Part shown: in pieces, positions 40,613-48,375 of the stretch | Position numbering within the stretch: the first letter of the stretch is position 1 | How the letters are laid out: every line of letters begins with the position of its first letter | Assembly: GCA_020723345.1 (NCBI GenBank) | Contig: DYJA01000032.1 | Coordinates: 1 to 62,260 of the forward strand | DNA from: Candidatus Aquidulcis sp. | Lineage (GTDB): Bacteria; Chloroflexota; Anaerolineae; UBA4142 | Direction of reading: 5' to 3' | Length of the DNA: 62,260 nt | Notes under the pieces: model-generated | Told to the model about the DNA's origin: nothing | The model's database searches: none | Seen by the model: only the letters and a program-made list of their open reading frames with translations | Translations under genes and position numbers: made by a program

Positions 40613-41752
40613 TCACGATATTTCCCGCGCTGCATCCAACGCGCGCCCGATTTCCCCCGCCGCGTCCGGGTTCAACAGCGCGTACGCGCGCACCAAGCCA
40701 AAGCAACCTGCCAACATCATGTCGCCGTACGGCGCGGCAAAGTACGGACGATAGCGCGAGCGCGCAAGCAATCCGCGTCGTGGTCCGACAACCGCGAGAT
40801 AATCAAGCGGTTGCGCGCGCGCGTCGAGCATCACCGCGCCGTGTCCATGCGAATTGAACACCGCGTCGTGCGTCAGCGTGCCCTCGGCAAGTTGCGCGAA
40901 AAAATTCTCAAGTTGTTCTGGCTTGAGTTCGCCGGTGTGATGTTCGAACACGCCCGTGATCGCGCCGTCGCTGAACCGAAACGCGAGCGTGTGAAAATTG
41001 CCGACGTTCGCAATAATCGCGTTGCGCTGTGCGCGCACGCGATCGTCTTCCAGCGCGCCAAGAATTGCCGCGGGCGCGGTGTCCATCACCAACAACGGCG
41101 CGTCATCCTTCGACTTTGCTCCGCTCCGCTCAGGATGCGCCGCCGCGACCGAATCCGCGACGGCTTGCATCCGCGTCAGGCGCGGCGGAATGTGCTCGCG
41201 CATAAACGCGAACGCGGCGGGACTATTGAACGCGCGCAAGCGTTCCGCGAGAAATTCAAAACGGAACAGCCGGTCGCTGTAATCCGGCGGCGCGTTGCCG
41301 TGATCGAACACTGCGACCGCGAGCGCGTCGAATTCGAGATTCACGCCAAAGGACGCGAAAGAACGCGCAATCGCGGACAAGTCCACATCGCGCATTTCGA
41401 TCCGGCGCGCGTCGCTCAACCGCGCGGCTGCGTCTTCACTCACAACCTTGACGCCCGATTTCTCGACTTGCGCCAGATCGTCGTTGAAACTTTTCGCCGC
41501 GCTTGGCGTCGCAAAAACGCGATGCCCTGCCTTCAAATGATCGTTGGCTGCCCACGACGAAGGACCACCGCCCATGATCGTGCCAGACAACAGCACGTCT
41601 TGTCCGCGCGCGGTCGCCTCGCGAATCTGCTGCGCCACCAAAACCGTCGGCGACGGCATGATCATTTGCAGACAGTTTTCAACTTCAGTCGCGGTATCGA
41701 ACAGCAAAATATCTTGCGTGCCCGTACCTATATCAATCGCCAAAATTCGCAT
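40613..41752 (-). CDS. DUF1786 actin-like ATPase-fold protein with in-frame repeat insertion
   Basis: The 379-residue protein has an ASKHA-type start (RILAIDIGTGTQDILLFD) and the DUF1786 blocks MGGGPSSWAANDHLKAGH and FNSHGHGAVMLDARAQPLDY. The family is uncharacterised, often near B12 or methyl-transfer genes in anaerobes, but not here. The peptide AAHPERSGAKSKDDAP is encoded by a dispersed CCTTCGACT...CCGCTCAGG repeat at 41105-41136 that keeps the frame. The ATG at 41752 has CGGAG 8 bp upstream. Confidence 0.82.
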   Translation of the reverse strand: MRILAIDIGTGTQDILLFDTATEVENCLQMIMPSPTVLVAQQIREATARGQDVLLSGTIMGGGPSSWAANDHLKAGHRVFATPSAAKSFNDDLAQVEKSGVKVVSEDAAARLSDARRIEMRDVDLSAIARSFASFGVNLEFDALAVAVFDHGNAPPDYSDRLFRFEFLAERLRAFNSPAAFAFMREHIPPRLTRMQAVADSVAAAHPERSGAKSKDDAPLLVMDTAPAAILGALEDDRVRAQRNAIIANVGNFHTLAFRFSDGAITGVFEHHTGELKPEQLENFFAQLAEGTLTHDAVFNSHGHGAVMLDARAQPLDYLAVVGPRRGLLARSRYRPYFAAPYGDMMLAGCFGLVRAYALLNPDAAGEIGRALDAAREIS

Positions 41753-41781
41753 TTGCGATACTCCGTGGTAAGAGAGAATCG

Positions 41782-41836
41782 TGATACGTGATGCGTGAAA
41801 CGTGAAACACGCATCACGCATCACGTATCACGTTTT
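41782..41836. repeat. iterated-word inverted repeat, ACGTGATGCGTGA family
   Basis: GTGATACGTGATGCGTGAAAC is answered by ACACGCATCACGCATCACGT. The right arm encodes the last codons of the NUDIX protein. Confidence 0.78.
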
Positions 41837-42235
41837 GCGTTTCAGGAATTCATCCGCCTTACGCAAAATCGTTTTGCCGCCTTCGTACTCCAACCGCGCC
41901 AGCGCGTCATCAAACGGCAACCACGCGAGATCATCATGCTCCCAGGAGATCCGCGCGGCGCGACTTGCCGCTTGCCCAAGAAAGTAGACGGATTGTTTCG
42001 ATACCAACTCTTCACGCCGCGCGAATGAATACTCGTCTACCTGACGAAATCCTTCGAGCAACGCGACATGCAAACCCGCTTCCTCGCGCACCTCGCGCAT
42101 TGCCGCGGCGCGTTCGCTTTCACCGGACTCGATATGCCCTTTGGGGAAACCCCAGTACGACGAGTGCAGCAAGAGATATTCAATTTGCGCGCCGCGATAA
42201 AAAACGACGACACCAGCCGATTTCTCGACGATCAT
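41828..42235 (-). CDS. NUDIX hydrolase (diadenosine polyphosphate hydrolase-like)
   Basis: The 135-residue protein has a complete Nudix box, GHIESGESERAAAMREVREE followed by AGL, and the Ap4A-hydrolase-like start EKSAGVVVFYRGAQIEYLLL and HSSYWGFPKGH. It cleaves a nucleoside diphosphate linkage with Mg2+. It ends in KRKT, encoded within the neighbouring repeat. A TATAAT box on the minus strand at 42284-42279 may drive it. Confidence 0.92.
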   Translation of the reverse strand: MIVEKSAGVVVFYRGAQIEYLLLHSSYWGFPKGHIESGESERAAAMREVREEAGLHVALLEGFRQVDEYSFARREELVSKQSVYFLGQAASRAARISWEHDDLAWLPFDDALARLEYEGGKTILRKADEFLKRKT

Positions 42236-42343
42236 GGTTCCGCCTGAATAATCTCAACCATCCTTCCGAAAATTCTTGAGGTGATTATACTTGAAAGGCG
42301 TCGCGGGAACAAGTTCCAATTTATATAAATCCTTTTGCAGATA

Positions 42344-42373
42344 TTGACACCCCCGCGCCCATCGTGCTATAAT
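42344..42373 (+). promoter_or_regulatory. promoter giving a leaderless regulator transcript
   Basis: Perfect TTGACA (42344-42349), an 18-bp spacer and perfect TATAAT (42368-42373). The ATG at 42381 coincides with the expected transcription start; no ribosome site is present. Confidence 0.75.
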
Positions 42374-42380
42374 ATCGCCG

Positions 42381-43013
42381 ATGTCGCAAATCCGCCAAAC
42401 GATTCTTGAAACACTCAGCCAACGCGGCGCACTGCCGCTCGACGAACTCGCGCGCGTCGCACGTCGTTCACCGATGGCAACGCGGTACCATCTGGGTTTG
42501 CTGGTCGACGATGGACTCGTCGCGGCAAACGATGTGGCGCACCGCGCCGTCGTGGGGCGACCGCAAACGTTGTACGCGCTGGCAGACCGCGCGCACGCGC
42601 GCTTGCCCAAGCAGTACGATACGCTTGCCGCGCAACTGCTCGCCGAAATTATGCGCGCCTCCGGCGAAAAAGAAACGCGCGCGTTGCTGCGCCGCGCGGG
42701 GCGTCGGCTTGCGGAAACCGCGCCGCCGCTGCGTCGAGGCGCGCGGTTCGACGCGCGTTTGAATCGCGCCATCGATTTTCTGTCCGCGCGGGGGTACCTC
42801 GCGCACGCGGAAAAATCGGACAGCACCACCACGCTGCACATTTGCAATTGCCCGTATCGCCAAGTCACGCTCATGTATCGTCAGGTTTGCGACATGGACA
42901 TCGCGCTCATCGGCGGATTGCTGGAATCGCCGCTGAAGATGACCCAGTGCCTTGCAGCACGCGACGCGCAATGCGTGTTCGTCGTCAAGCCGGGGAGCGC
43001 GCAGAAAAGATAA
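42381..43013 (+). CDS. SufR-like Fe-S-sensing transcriptional regulator
   Basis: The 210-residue protein has a winged helix (IRQTILETLSQRGALPLDEL, RVARRSPMATRYHLGLLVDD) and a C-terminal cysteine pattern (LHICNCPYRQV, YRQVCDMDIAL, MTQCLAARDAQCVF). The pattern matches SufR-type repressors that ligate a [4Fe-4S] cluster. SufR represses suf Fe-S assembly genes when clusters are plentiful. Here the following genes are MoaA, itself a two-cluster enzyme, and an A-type Fe-S carrier, a fitting regulon. The gene ends 6 bp before moaA. Confidence 0.82.
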   Translation: MSQIRQTILETLSQRGALPLDELARVARRSPMATRYHLGLLVDDGLVAANDVAHRAVVGRPQTLYALADRAHARLPKQYDTLAAQLLAEIMRASGEKETRALLRRAGRRLAETAPPLRRGARFDARLNRAIDFLSARGYLAHAEKSDSTTTLHICNCPYRQVTLMYRQVCDMDIALIGGLLESPLKMTQCLAARDAQCVFVVKPGSAQKR

Positions 43014-43019
43014 TTTCCC

Positions 43020-43994
43020 ATGAACGATTCGTACGGAAGAAATATCCACTATTTGCGCATCTCGCTGACCGACCGCTGCAATTTGCGCTGCGTGTACTGC
43101 ATGCCCGCCGACATGCGCTTTATGCCGACGGCGCACCTTTTGCAAAACGATGAACTCGTGCGTCTCGTGCGGATCGCGGCGAGCGTTGGATTTGATCGTA
43201 TTCGCTTGACCGGCGGCGAGCCGACCATCCATCCGAATCTGCTCGAAATTGTCGGCGGCATCGCGCAAATCTCTGGCATCAAAGAAATCGCGATGACGAC
43301 GAACGCCGTGCGCTTGGAAAAACTCGCCGAACCGCTCGCGCGCGCGGGCTTGAAGCGCGTCAACATCAGCATCGACACGCTCGACGCGGAACGCTTTCGC
43401 AAGATCACGCGCCTCGGCAAGATCGAACAGGTGTGGCGCGGCATTGTGGCGGCGGAGCGCGCCGGACTCGCGCCGATCAAGTTGAACTCCGTCGTCGTGC
43501 GCGGTTACAACGAAGATGACATCGCCGATCTCGCGCGGCTGACGCTCGATCACGCGTGGGATATGCGTTTCATCGAAGTGATGCCGTTGGGCAGCGTCGC
43601 CGATTTTCAGATCGCATCGGTGGTGCCGGTCGCGGAAATGCGCGCGCGGATCGAAAATGTTTTCGGCGCGCTCGAACCGCTGGAATGGAACGGACACGAT
43701 CCCGCGCGATCGTACCGCTTGCGCGGCGGACGGGGAACCATCGGCTTTATCAGTTCGGTGACCGCGCCATTTTGCGAAGGATGCGAACGAATGCGGCTGA
43801 GTTCGGATGGGCGTTTGCGTTTGTGCCTGCTGCGCGACGACGAAGTGGATCTACTCACCCCGCTGCGCGCGGGCGCATCCGACGAGGAATTGCGCGCGTT
43901 GATCGCGCGCGGCGCGCAAAACAAGCCCTGGGGACACGGACTCGCCCAAAACGAAATCGCCGGATCGCGCGTAATGTCCCAAATCGGCGGTTGA
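43020..43994 (+). CDS. moaA: GTP 3',8-cyclase MoaA
   Basis: The 324-residue radical-SAM enzyme makes the first molybdopterin intermediate. The N-terminal cluster motif is TDRCNLRCVYCMP, the C-terminal cluster is built by PFCEGCERMRLSSDGRLRLC, and the conserved GlyGly tail is present (SQIGG). The LTGGEPTIHP motif for SAM contacts is also clear. It implies molybdo- or tungsto-enzymes in this organism, though no other moa or moe genes adjoin it. It probably shares the transcript of the SufR-like regulator. Confidence 0.96.
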   Translation: MNDSYGRNIHYLRISLTDRCNLRCVYCMPADMRFMPTAHLLQNDELVRLVRIAASVGFDRIRLTGGEPTIHPNLLEIVGGIAQISGIKEIAMTTNAVRLEKLAEPLARAGLKRVNISIDTLDAERFRKITRLGKIEQVWRGIVAAERAGLAPIKLNSVVVRGYNEDDIADLARLTLDHAWDMRFIEVMPLGSVADFQIASVVPVAEMRARIENVFGALEPLEWNGHDPARSYRLRGGRGTIGFISSVTAPFCEGCERMRLSSDGRLRLCLLRDDEVDLLTPLRAGASDEELRALIARGAQNKPWGHGLAQNEIAGSRVMSQIGG

Positions 43995-44018
43995 TCTTTG
44001 GCGTAGTTGTGATATAAT
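43991..44018 (+). promoter_or_regulatory. promoter of the A-type carrier gene
   Basis: TTGATC (43991-43996, overlapping the moaA stop), a 16-bp spacer and TATAAT (44013-44018). The dispersed hairpin at 44025-44106 would lie in the 5' leader. Confidence 0.65.
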
Positions 44019-44024
44019 CGCGCC

Positions 44025-44106
44025 TGTCATTGCGAGCGATTTGGGGATTGCTTCGTCGCATCCTTCGACTCACTCCGTTCGCTCAGGATCGCTTCTCGCA
44101 ATGACA
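44025..44106. repeat. TGTCATTGCGAG...CTCGCAATGACA element, 82 bp
   Basis: Perfect 12-bp terminal inverted repeats enclose a CCTTCGACTCACTCCGTTCG...CTCAGG copy and a GGGATTGCTTCG word. It is the shortest of three such elements here. Confidence 0.85.
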
Positions 44107-44128
44107 CACGATACTCTTGGAGGAAAAT

Positions 44129-44515
44129 TTGGATACTCTCGCTAACCCACTGCCAGATACGGTCGCGATGAAAACACTCGTCGCACTGACGCCGCTTGCC
44201 GCGCAACAAGTCCGCGCGCTGCTGACGGAAAAGAACTTGGACGGCTACGGCTTGCGCGTCTTTGTTTCAGGCGGCGGCTGTTCGGGTTTGCAATACGGGC
44301 TTGCGTTCGAAAACAAAACTGAGGAAGGCGATTTCGTTTTCGAATCGCAGGGCATGCCGGTGTACCTTGACGCCACAAGCGCGCTGTACCTCGACGGCGC
44401 GACAGTTGATTACGTCGAAGGACCCGAAGGCGCCGGATTCAAAATCGAAAATCCGAACGCGCCGAGCGAATGTTCGTCATGCGCCAGCGCGAGCGGCGGC
44501 TGTTGCGGACACTAA
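44129..44515 (+). CDS. A-type iron-sulfur carrier protein (ErpA/IscA/SufA family)
   Basis: The 128-residue protein has the HesB fold: LTPLAAQQVRALLTEKNLDG, VSGGGCSGLQYGLAFE with the first ligand Cys, and SECSSCASASGGCCGH at the end. The ending is richer in cysteine than the usual CGCG motif. It delivers [2Fe-2S] or [4Fe-4S] clusters to apoproteins such as MoaA encoded upstream. The TTG at 44129 is chosen because GGAGG lies 6 bp upstream; an internal ATG at 44168 is a fallback. Confidence 0.9.
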   Translation: MDTLANPLPDTVAMKTLVALTPLAAQQVRALLTEKNLDGYGLRVFVSGGGCSGLQYGLAFENKTEEGDFVFESQGMPVYLDATSALYLDGATVDYVEGPEGAGFKIENPNAPSECSSCASASGGCCGH

Positions 44516-44520
44516 AGGCA

Positions 44521-44555
44521 GACCCGAAGGGTTTTGGAAACCCTTCGGGTCTTTT
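44521..44555. terminator. terminator after the A-type carrier gene
   Basis: A perfect 14-bp stem, GACCCGAAGGGTTT/AAACCCTTCGGGTC, with a TGG loop and a following TTTT. Confidence 0.9.
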
Positions 44556-44580
44556 CTCATTTCGCCACGTACAGTCGAAT

Positions 44581-45825
44581 TTACTTCGACGCGTGATAGT
44601 TCTTGGCGCGCGACTTGAGTTCGGCGTCAGTCTTGGGAGTCGCTTTGCCCGCGCCGTGACAGGACTTGCACGCCCAATCCAGCGCGACTTGCGAAAGGGC
44701 GAATTTGCCATCGGCAGTGAACTGCGCGGTCGCGTCCGGATCGATCGCAAAGATGTGGACGCGAATATCGCCGGTGAACTTGGCGGCGTCCACGGACGCG
44801 CTCGACGCGATCATCCGCGGCATGTGGCAGTCAATGCACTGCACTTTGACTCCGAGGTGCGTGGCAGATTGATCGCGCGCTTGCTTAAAGTGGCAATTCT
44901 CGCACAACGTGCGCGTGGTCGGTTGCTTGGCTTGGCGTAACTGCACGACGCCGACGTGCGGATTGTGGCAATCCACACACTTGAGCGAGAGATGCTTGCT
45001 CTGATAAAATTCTTCGTACTGTTCGTGATGATCGATGAACGGTCCGCTCTTGGCGTCAATCTTGGTGACGTCGCCGCGAATGTGACACTTGCCGCACAGT
45101 TCGGCGTCGCGCTCCACTTTGAGATCGGCGCCGTACGGGTTCGCGACGTGCAGACTGGCGGGGCCGTGACACGCTTCGCACTTGATCCCCGTCTCCGACC
45201 ACGTGCCAACAATGCCAGCCAGATTGTCTTGACTGCCGGTTGGCTTGTAGCCGGTCGTGTGACAGTTGCCGCAGTTGTACTTGAGATCCTTGGCGCCCGA
45301 ATTGTACTTCGACCACCCGGCATCTTTTCCGGCGGCAGGGTTAGCGAAATTCCACTGGTTCAAGTAATTCGTGTCGCTGATGGTCGCGCCGGGTTTATCG
45401 GTAATGATAAAACCCTTCTTGTCCATAAAGCGATACTTCCACGCGTACCCGCCGATGACGTACGAAATATCGTTCCAGGTGTACCCTTCCGGCAATTTTT
45501 CGATCTTGGTAAAGGGCATTGTTGGCGGCTTGCCATCCACGACTTTGTTCAGTTTGAACGCGTGCCCGCTCTTGGCGTACGCATTCGCGATTTCTTTGTG
45601 GCATGCCGTACACTTGTCCGCGCCGACGTAGGCAGCGGTGACCGTGGCGGCAGCGGCAGCCGGCGCGTCTTTCCCGGCAGGACCGGCGGGACCCGCGGGA
45701 CCGGCTGGACCTTGAGGGCCGGCAGGACCTTGAGGTCCGGCGGGACCTTGCGCGCCGGCGCAGCCAATCAAAAGCGCGAGCACGAGCAGACCGAGCGCGA
45801 TGACGAGGATTCTGCTGTGATACAT
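44581..45825 (-). CDS. octaheme c-type cytochrome lipoprotein with collagen-like stalk
   Basis: The 414-residue exported protein has eight CxxCH sites (CTACH, CGNCH, CEACH, CGKCH, CVDCH, CENCH, CIDCH, CKSCH). The signal peptide ends in a lipobox (ALLIGCAG), so it is anchored to the outer face of the membrane. Directly after the lipid-modified Cys come about nine G-P-x/G-x-x triplets, like a collagen stretch, which probably form an extended stalk or trimer. A role in anaerobic respiration or electron transfer to an external acceptor is inferred; the substrate is unknown. The start follows AAGGAGAAGACC. NrfAH and a two-component system are the next respiratory genes. Confidence 0.87.
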   Translation of the reverse strand: MYHSRILVIALGLLVLALLIGCAGAQGPAGPQGPAGPQGPAGPAGPAGPAGKDAPAAAAATVTAAYVGADKCTACHKEIANAYAKSGHAFKLNKVVDGKPPTMPFTKIEKLPEGYTWNDISYVIGGYAWKYRFMDKKGFIITDKPGATISDTNYLNQWNFANPAAGKDAGWSKYNSGAKDLKYNCGNCHTTGYKPTGSQDNLAGIVGTWSETGIKCEACHGPASLHVANPYGADLKVERDAELCGKCHIRGDVTKIDAKSGPFIDHHEQYEEFYQSKHLSLKCVDCHNPHVGVVQLRQAKQPTTRTLCENCHFKQARDQSATHLGVKVQCIDCHMPRMIASSASVDAAKFTGDIRVHIFAIDPDATAQFTADGKFALSQVALDWACKSCHGAGKATPKTDAELKSRAKNYHASK

Positions 45826-46243
45826 TTTGGTCTTCTCCTTGGAAAAATAAATTGACTCAAAGACGATTGGGCTTGTCTGTGTCCCCACCTCCCTCTCGAT
45901 CCGGCGTCCGCGCGCGGCTCCCTCGTCAGAACCGGCGCAAGATGCTGCCGCAGATTTTTCTGATCCACCTCGCGCCGACGACAGCGCAAATCGGAAAACA
46001 AAAGCGTCCCAAAGCAGCGCGCGCTAACGCGCGGCAAGCCACTTCAGGACGCTCAATGTGTCTCCACTGACCTGGCACCTTCATCAGCGCGCAAGTCTCG
46101 CTTAATGTATGCTAATATTCGGCAAACAGGTAGAGACATTCGCCCTGATTTTTTTACCGCTTTGTCCCGGTGATGATCCGCGCTTGCTCAATTCGCGTTC
46201 GTGCATTAAAATACGTGCCGTTCGGACAGTGGAGGGAAAAGCC
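45826..46243. other. 418-bp intergenic region between cytochrome and kinase
   Basis: Regulatory sequence for two divergent respiratory units is expected here. A GCATTAAAAT/TATGCTAATATT-like AT-rich stretch around 46100-46125 could hold a -10 box for the kinase operon, but no convincing pair of hexamers or operator was found. No gene is supported. Confidence 0.4.
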
Positions 46244-47647
46244 GTGGTTGAATTTTTCCAAACCAACCGCGAAATCGTCTTCTTTATCTACGGTCAAGCG
46301 TTTTTTATCCTGGGACTCGCCGCCGCGTTACAATCGCGCAAGCGCAGTCAGATCGCGCTCGCCAAGCATCTCTGGTTGCTCGCCGCCTTCGGGATCGTGC
46401 ACGGCATCTATGAATGGGGCGCGGTCTTTATTCCGATTCAGCAGACCTACTTGATGCCCGACGCGATTGATTGGCTGCGTCTCGCCCAATTGACATTGGA
46501 GACCGCCTCCTTTTGGGCGTTGTTCCAATTCGGCATAGAATTGCTCGCGCTAGGGTGGCGCGATCAGCGCGTGCGCGCGCTGCCGACGCTCGCGCTTGGA
46601 CTCTGGCTCGCCGTGATCGTCATCATGCGCCCGGACACCGACACCTCATTCCCCGAATTCCGAAATCTCGCCGACGCGCTGGCGCGCTATTGGCTGGGCG
46701 TGCCCGGCGCGGCGATGGCGGCGTGGGGCTTGGGGCAACAAGCGCGCCAGGTGAGCCGGATGAACCTGCCGCGCATCGCGCGCTATTTTCGCGGCGCGGC
46801 GTTCGGCTTTGCCGCCTACGCGCTCGCGGCGGCGATTGTCCCGCGCAGCGATTTCTTCCCCGCCTCGGTATTCAATTACGATTGGCTGCTGGCGACGGTC
46901 GGCATCCCTGCCGCGATTTTTCGCGCGATCTGCGGCATCCTGATCGCGTACCTCATCATTCGCGGCTTGGAAATTTTCGAGATCGAGGCGGAGCGCCAAT
47001 TGGAGGACGCCGCGCAAGCGCGCGCGGTGAGCGCGGATCGCGAACGCATCGGACGCGAACTGCACGATGGGATCATCCAAGCGCTGTACGCCGCCGGGTT
47101 GACGCTGGAAGACGCCATGTTGACGGTGGAACAGGACGCGTCGCGCGCCAAAAAGAAAATCGCCGATACGATTGACGCGCTGAATCGCGCCATCCGCGAC
47201 ATTCGCGCGTACATCATCAATCTGCGCGCCGAAGCCAGCCCCACCGATTGGACGATTCGCCTAGAGGACCTGGTGCGCCTCTTTCGCTTGCAAACACTGA
47301 TTCACGCGGAGATGAAAGTGGAAGGCGCGTCGCGCGATGGGCTGGACAGCGCCGCGTGCAACGAAATGATCGCAATCGTACGCGAAGCGCTGAGCAACAT
47401 CCGCCGCCACGCGCGCGCCTCGCGCGTCGAGGTTCAAGTTCGGTATCATCCGACCGAACTGGAACTCGCGATTGCCGATAACGGAAACGGCTTTGCGCCC
47501 GAACCCGGTCCGCACGCGAGCCGGGATCGCCAAGGACTCCGAAATATGCGCGAGCGCGCGGCAAGCATCGGCGGACGACTGGAGATCGCTTCGATGGCGG
47601 GGCAAGGGACAACGATTCGGCTGATTGTCCCGTGCGCCAAGGATTAG
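46244..47647 (+). CDS. membrane-bound sensor histidine kinase (HisKA_3/NarL-partner type)
   Basis: The 467-residue kinase has about seven N-terminal spans (FIYGQAFFILGLAAALQ to FRAICGILIAYLIIRGLEIF). A short coiled coil leads to the phosphorylated His in RIGRELHDGIIQALYAAG. The ATPase domain shows the N-box (EALSNIRRHARA), DNGNGF and GLRNMRERA. It phosphorylates the response regulator encoded 3 bp downstream. The GTG start at 46244 has GGAGGG 7 bp upstream; the longer reading has no site. Its position between the octaheme cytochrome and nrf genes suggests sensing of an electron acceptor or redox state. Confidence 0.9.
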   Translation: MVEFFQTNREIVFFIYGQAFFILGLAAALQSRKRSQIALAKHLWLLAAFGIVHGIYEWGAVFIPIQQTYLMPDAIDWLRLAQLTLETASFWALFQFGIELLALGWRDQRVRALPTLALGLWLAVIVIMRPDTDTSFPEFRNLADALARYWLGVPGAAMAAWGLGQQARQVSRMNLPRIARYFRGAAFGFAAYALAAAIVPRSDFFPASVFNYDWLLATVGIPAAIFRAICGILIAYLIIRGLEIFEIEAERQLEDAAQARAVSADRERIGRELHDGIIQALYAAGLTLEDAMLTVEQDASRAKKKIADTIDALNRAIRDIRAYIINLRAEASPTDWTIRLEDLVRLFRLQTLIHAEMKVEGASRDGLDSAACNEMIAIVREALSNIRRHARASRVEVQVRYHPTELELAIADNGNGFAPEPGPHASRDRQGLRNMRERAASIGGRLEIASMAGQGTTIRLIVPCAKD

Positions 47648-47650
47648 CGA

Positions 47651-48301
47651 ATGTCACTCCGTATCATCCTGGTGGACGATCACGAACTGGTGCGCCTCGG
47701 ACTCAAAACTCTGCTAGCGCGGCATCCTCAATTCGAAATCATCGATGAAGCCGGTACCGCCGCCGCGGCAGTTGAAAAGACTCTGTCGCTCAAACCCGAC
47801 ATCGTCGTGATGGACATTCGTCTGCCGGGCAAGAGCGGCATCGCAGCGTGCCGCGAAATCGTCGCGCAGCAACCCGCGAGCAAAGTGCTCATGCTCACAT
47901 CGTACGCCGAAGACGAAATGTTGTTCGACGCGATTGCCGCCGGAGCGTCCGGCTATGTGTTGAAACAAATCGGCAGCGACGAATTGGTGCGCGCGCTGGA
48001 TGCGGTCGGGCGCGGCGAGTCGTTGATCGATCCTGCGCTGATGCAAAAAGTCTTGGCGCGCGTGCGCCAAGCCGCGCGGCGCGACGAGGCGAACGCCTTT
48101 GTGAATTTGAACGCGCAGGAAATCAAGATCCTCGCGTGGATTGCGAAAGGCAAAACCAATCGAGAAATCGCCGCGCAAATCTGTCTGAGCGAAAAGACCG
48201 TGCGCAATTACGTCAGCGCGCTGCTCGGCAAACTCCATCTTGCCACGCGCGCGCAAGCCGCCGCGTACGCGACGCAACATCGCATTCAGGATTATTGCTG
48301 A
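47651..48301 (+). CDS. NarL/FixJ-family response regulator
   Basis: The 216-residue protein has a receiver domain ([10 protein letters not shown], phosphoacceptor in [14 protein letters not shown], switch residues in [10 protein letters not shown], Lys in YVLKQ) and a LuxR-type helix-turn-helix ([39 protein letters not shown]). It would bind promoters of flanking respiratory genes when phosphorylated. It forms a tight operon with the kinase. Confidence 0.94.
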   Translation: MSLRIILVDDHELVRLGLKTLLARHPQFEIIDEAGTAAAAVEKTLSLKPDIVVMDIRLPGKSGIAACREIVAQQPASKVLMLTSYAEDEMLFDAIAAGASGYVLKQIGSDELVRALDAVGRGESLIDPALMQKVLARVRQAARRDEANAFVNLNAQEIKILAWIAKGKTNREIAAQICLSEKTVRNYVSALLGKLHLATRAQAAAYATQHRIQDYC

Positions 48302-48322
48302 TTGACAGACTGCTAGGAAAAA

Positions 48323-48354
48323 CAAACCGCGCGCAGAGATCTGCGCGCGGTTTG
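48323..48354. terminator. terminator between response regulator and nrfA
   Basis: A perfect 15-bp stem, CAAACCGCGCGCAGA/TCTGCGCGCGGTTTG, followed by CGGTTTT. It can serve both convergent genes. Confidence 0.8.
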
Positions 48355-48375
48355 CGGTTTTGTCGAGCGAACGGC

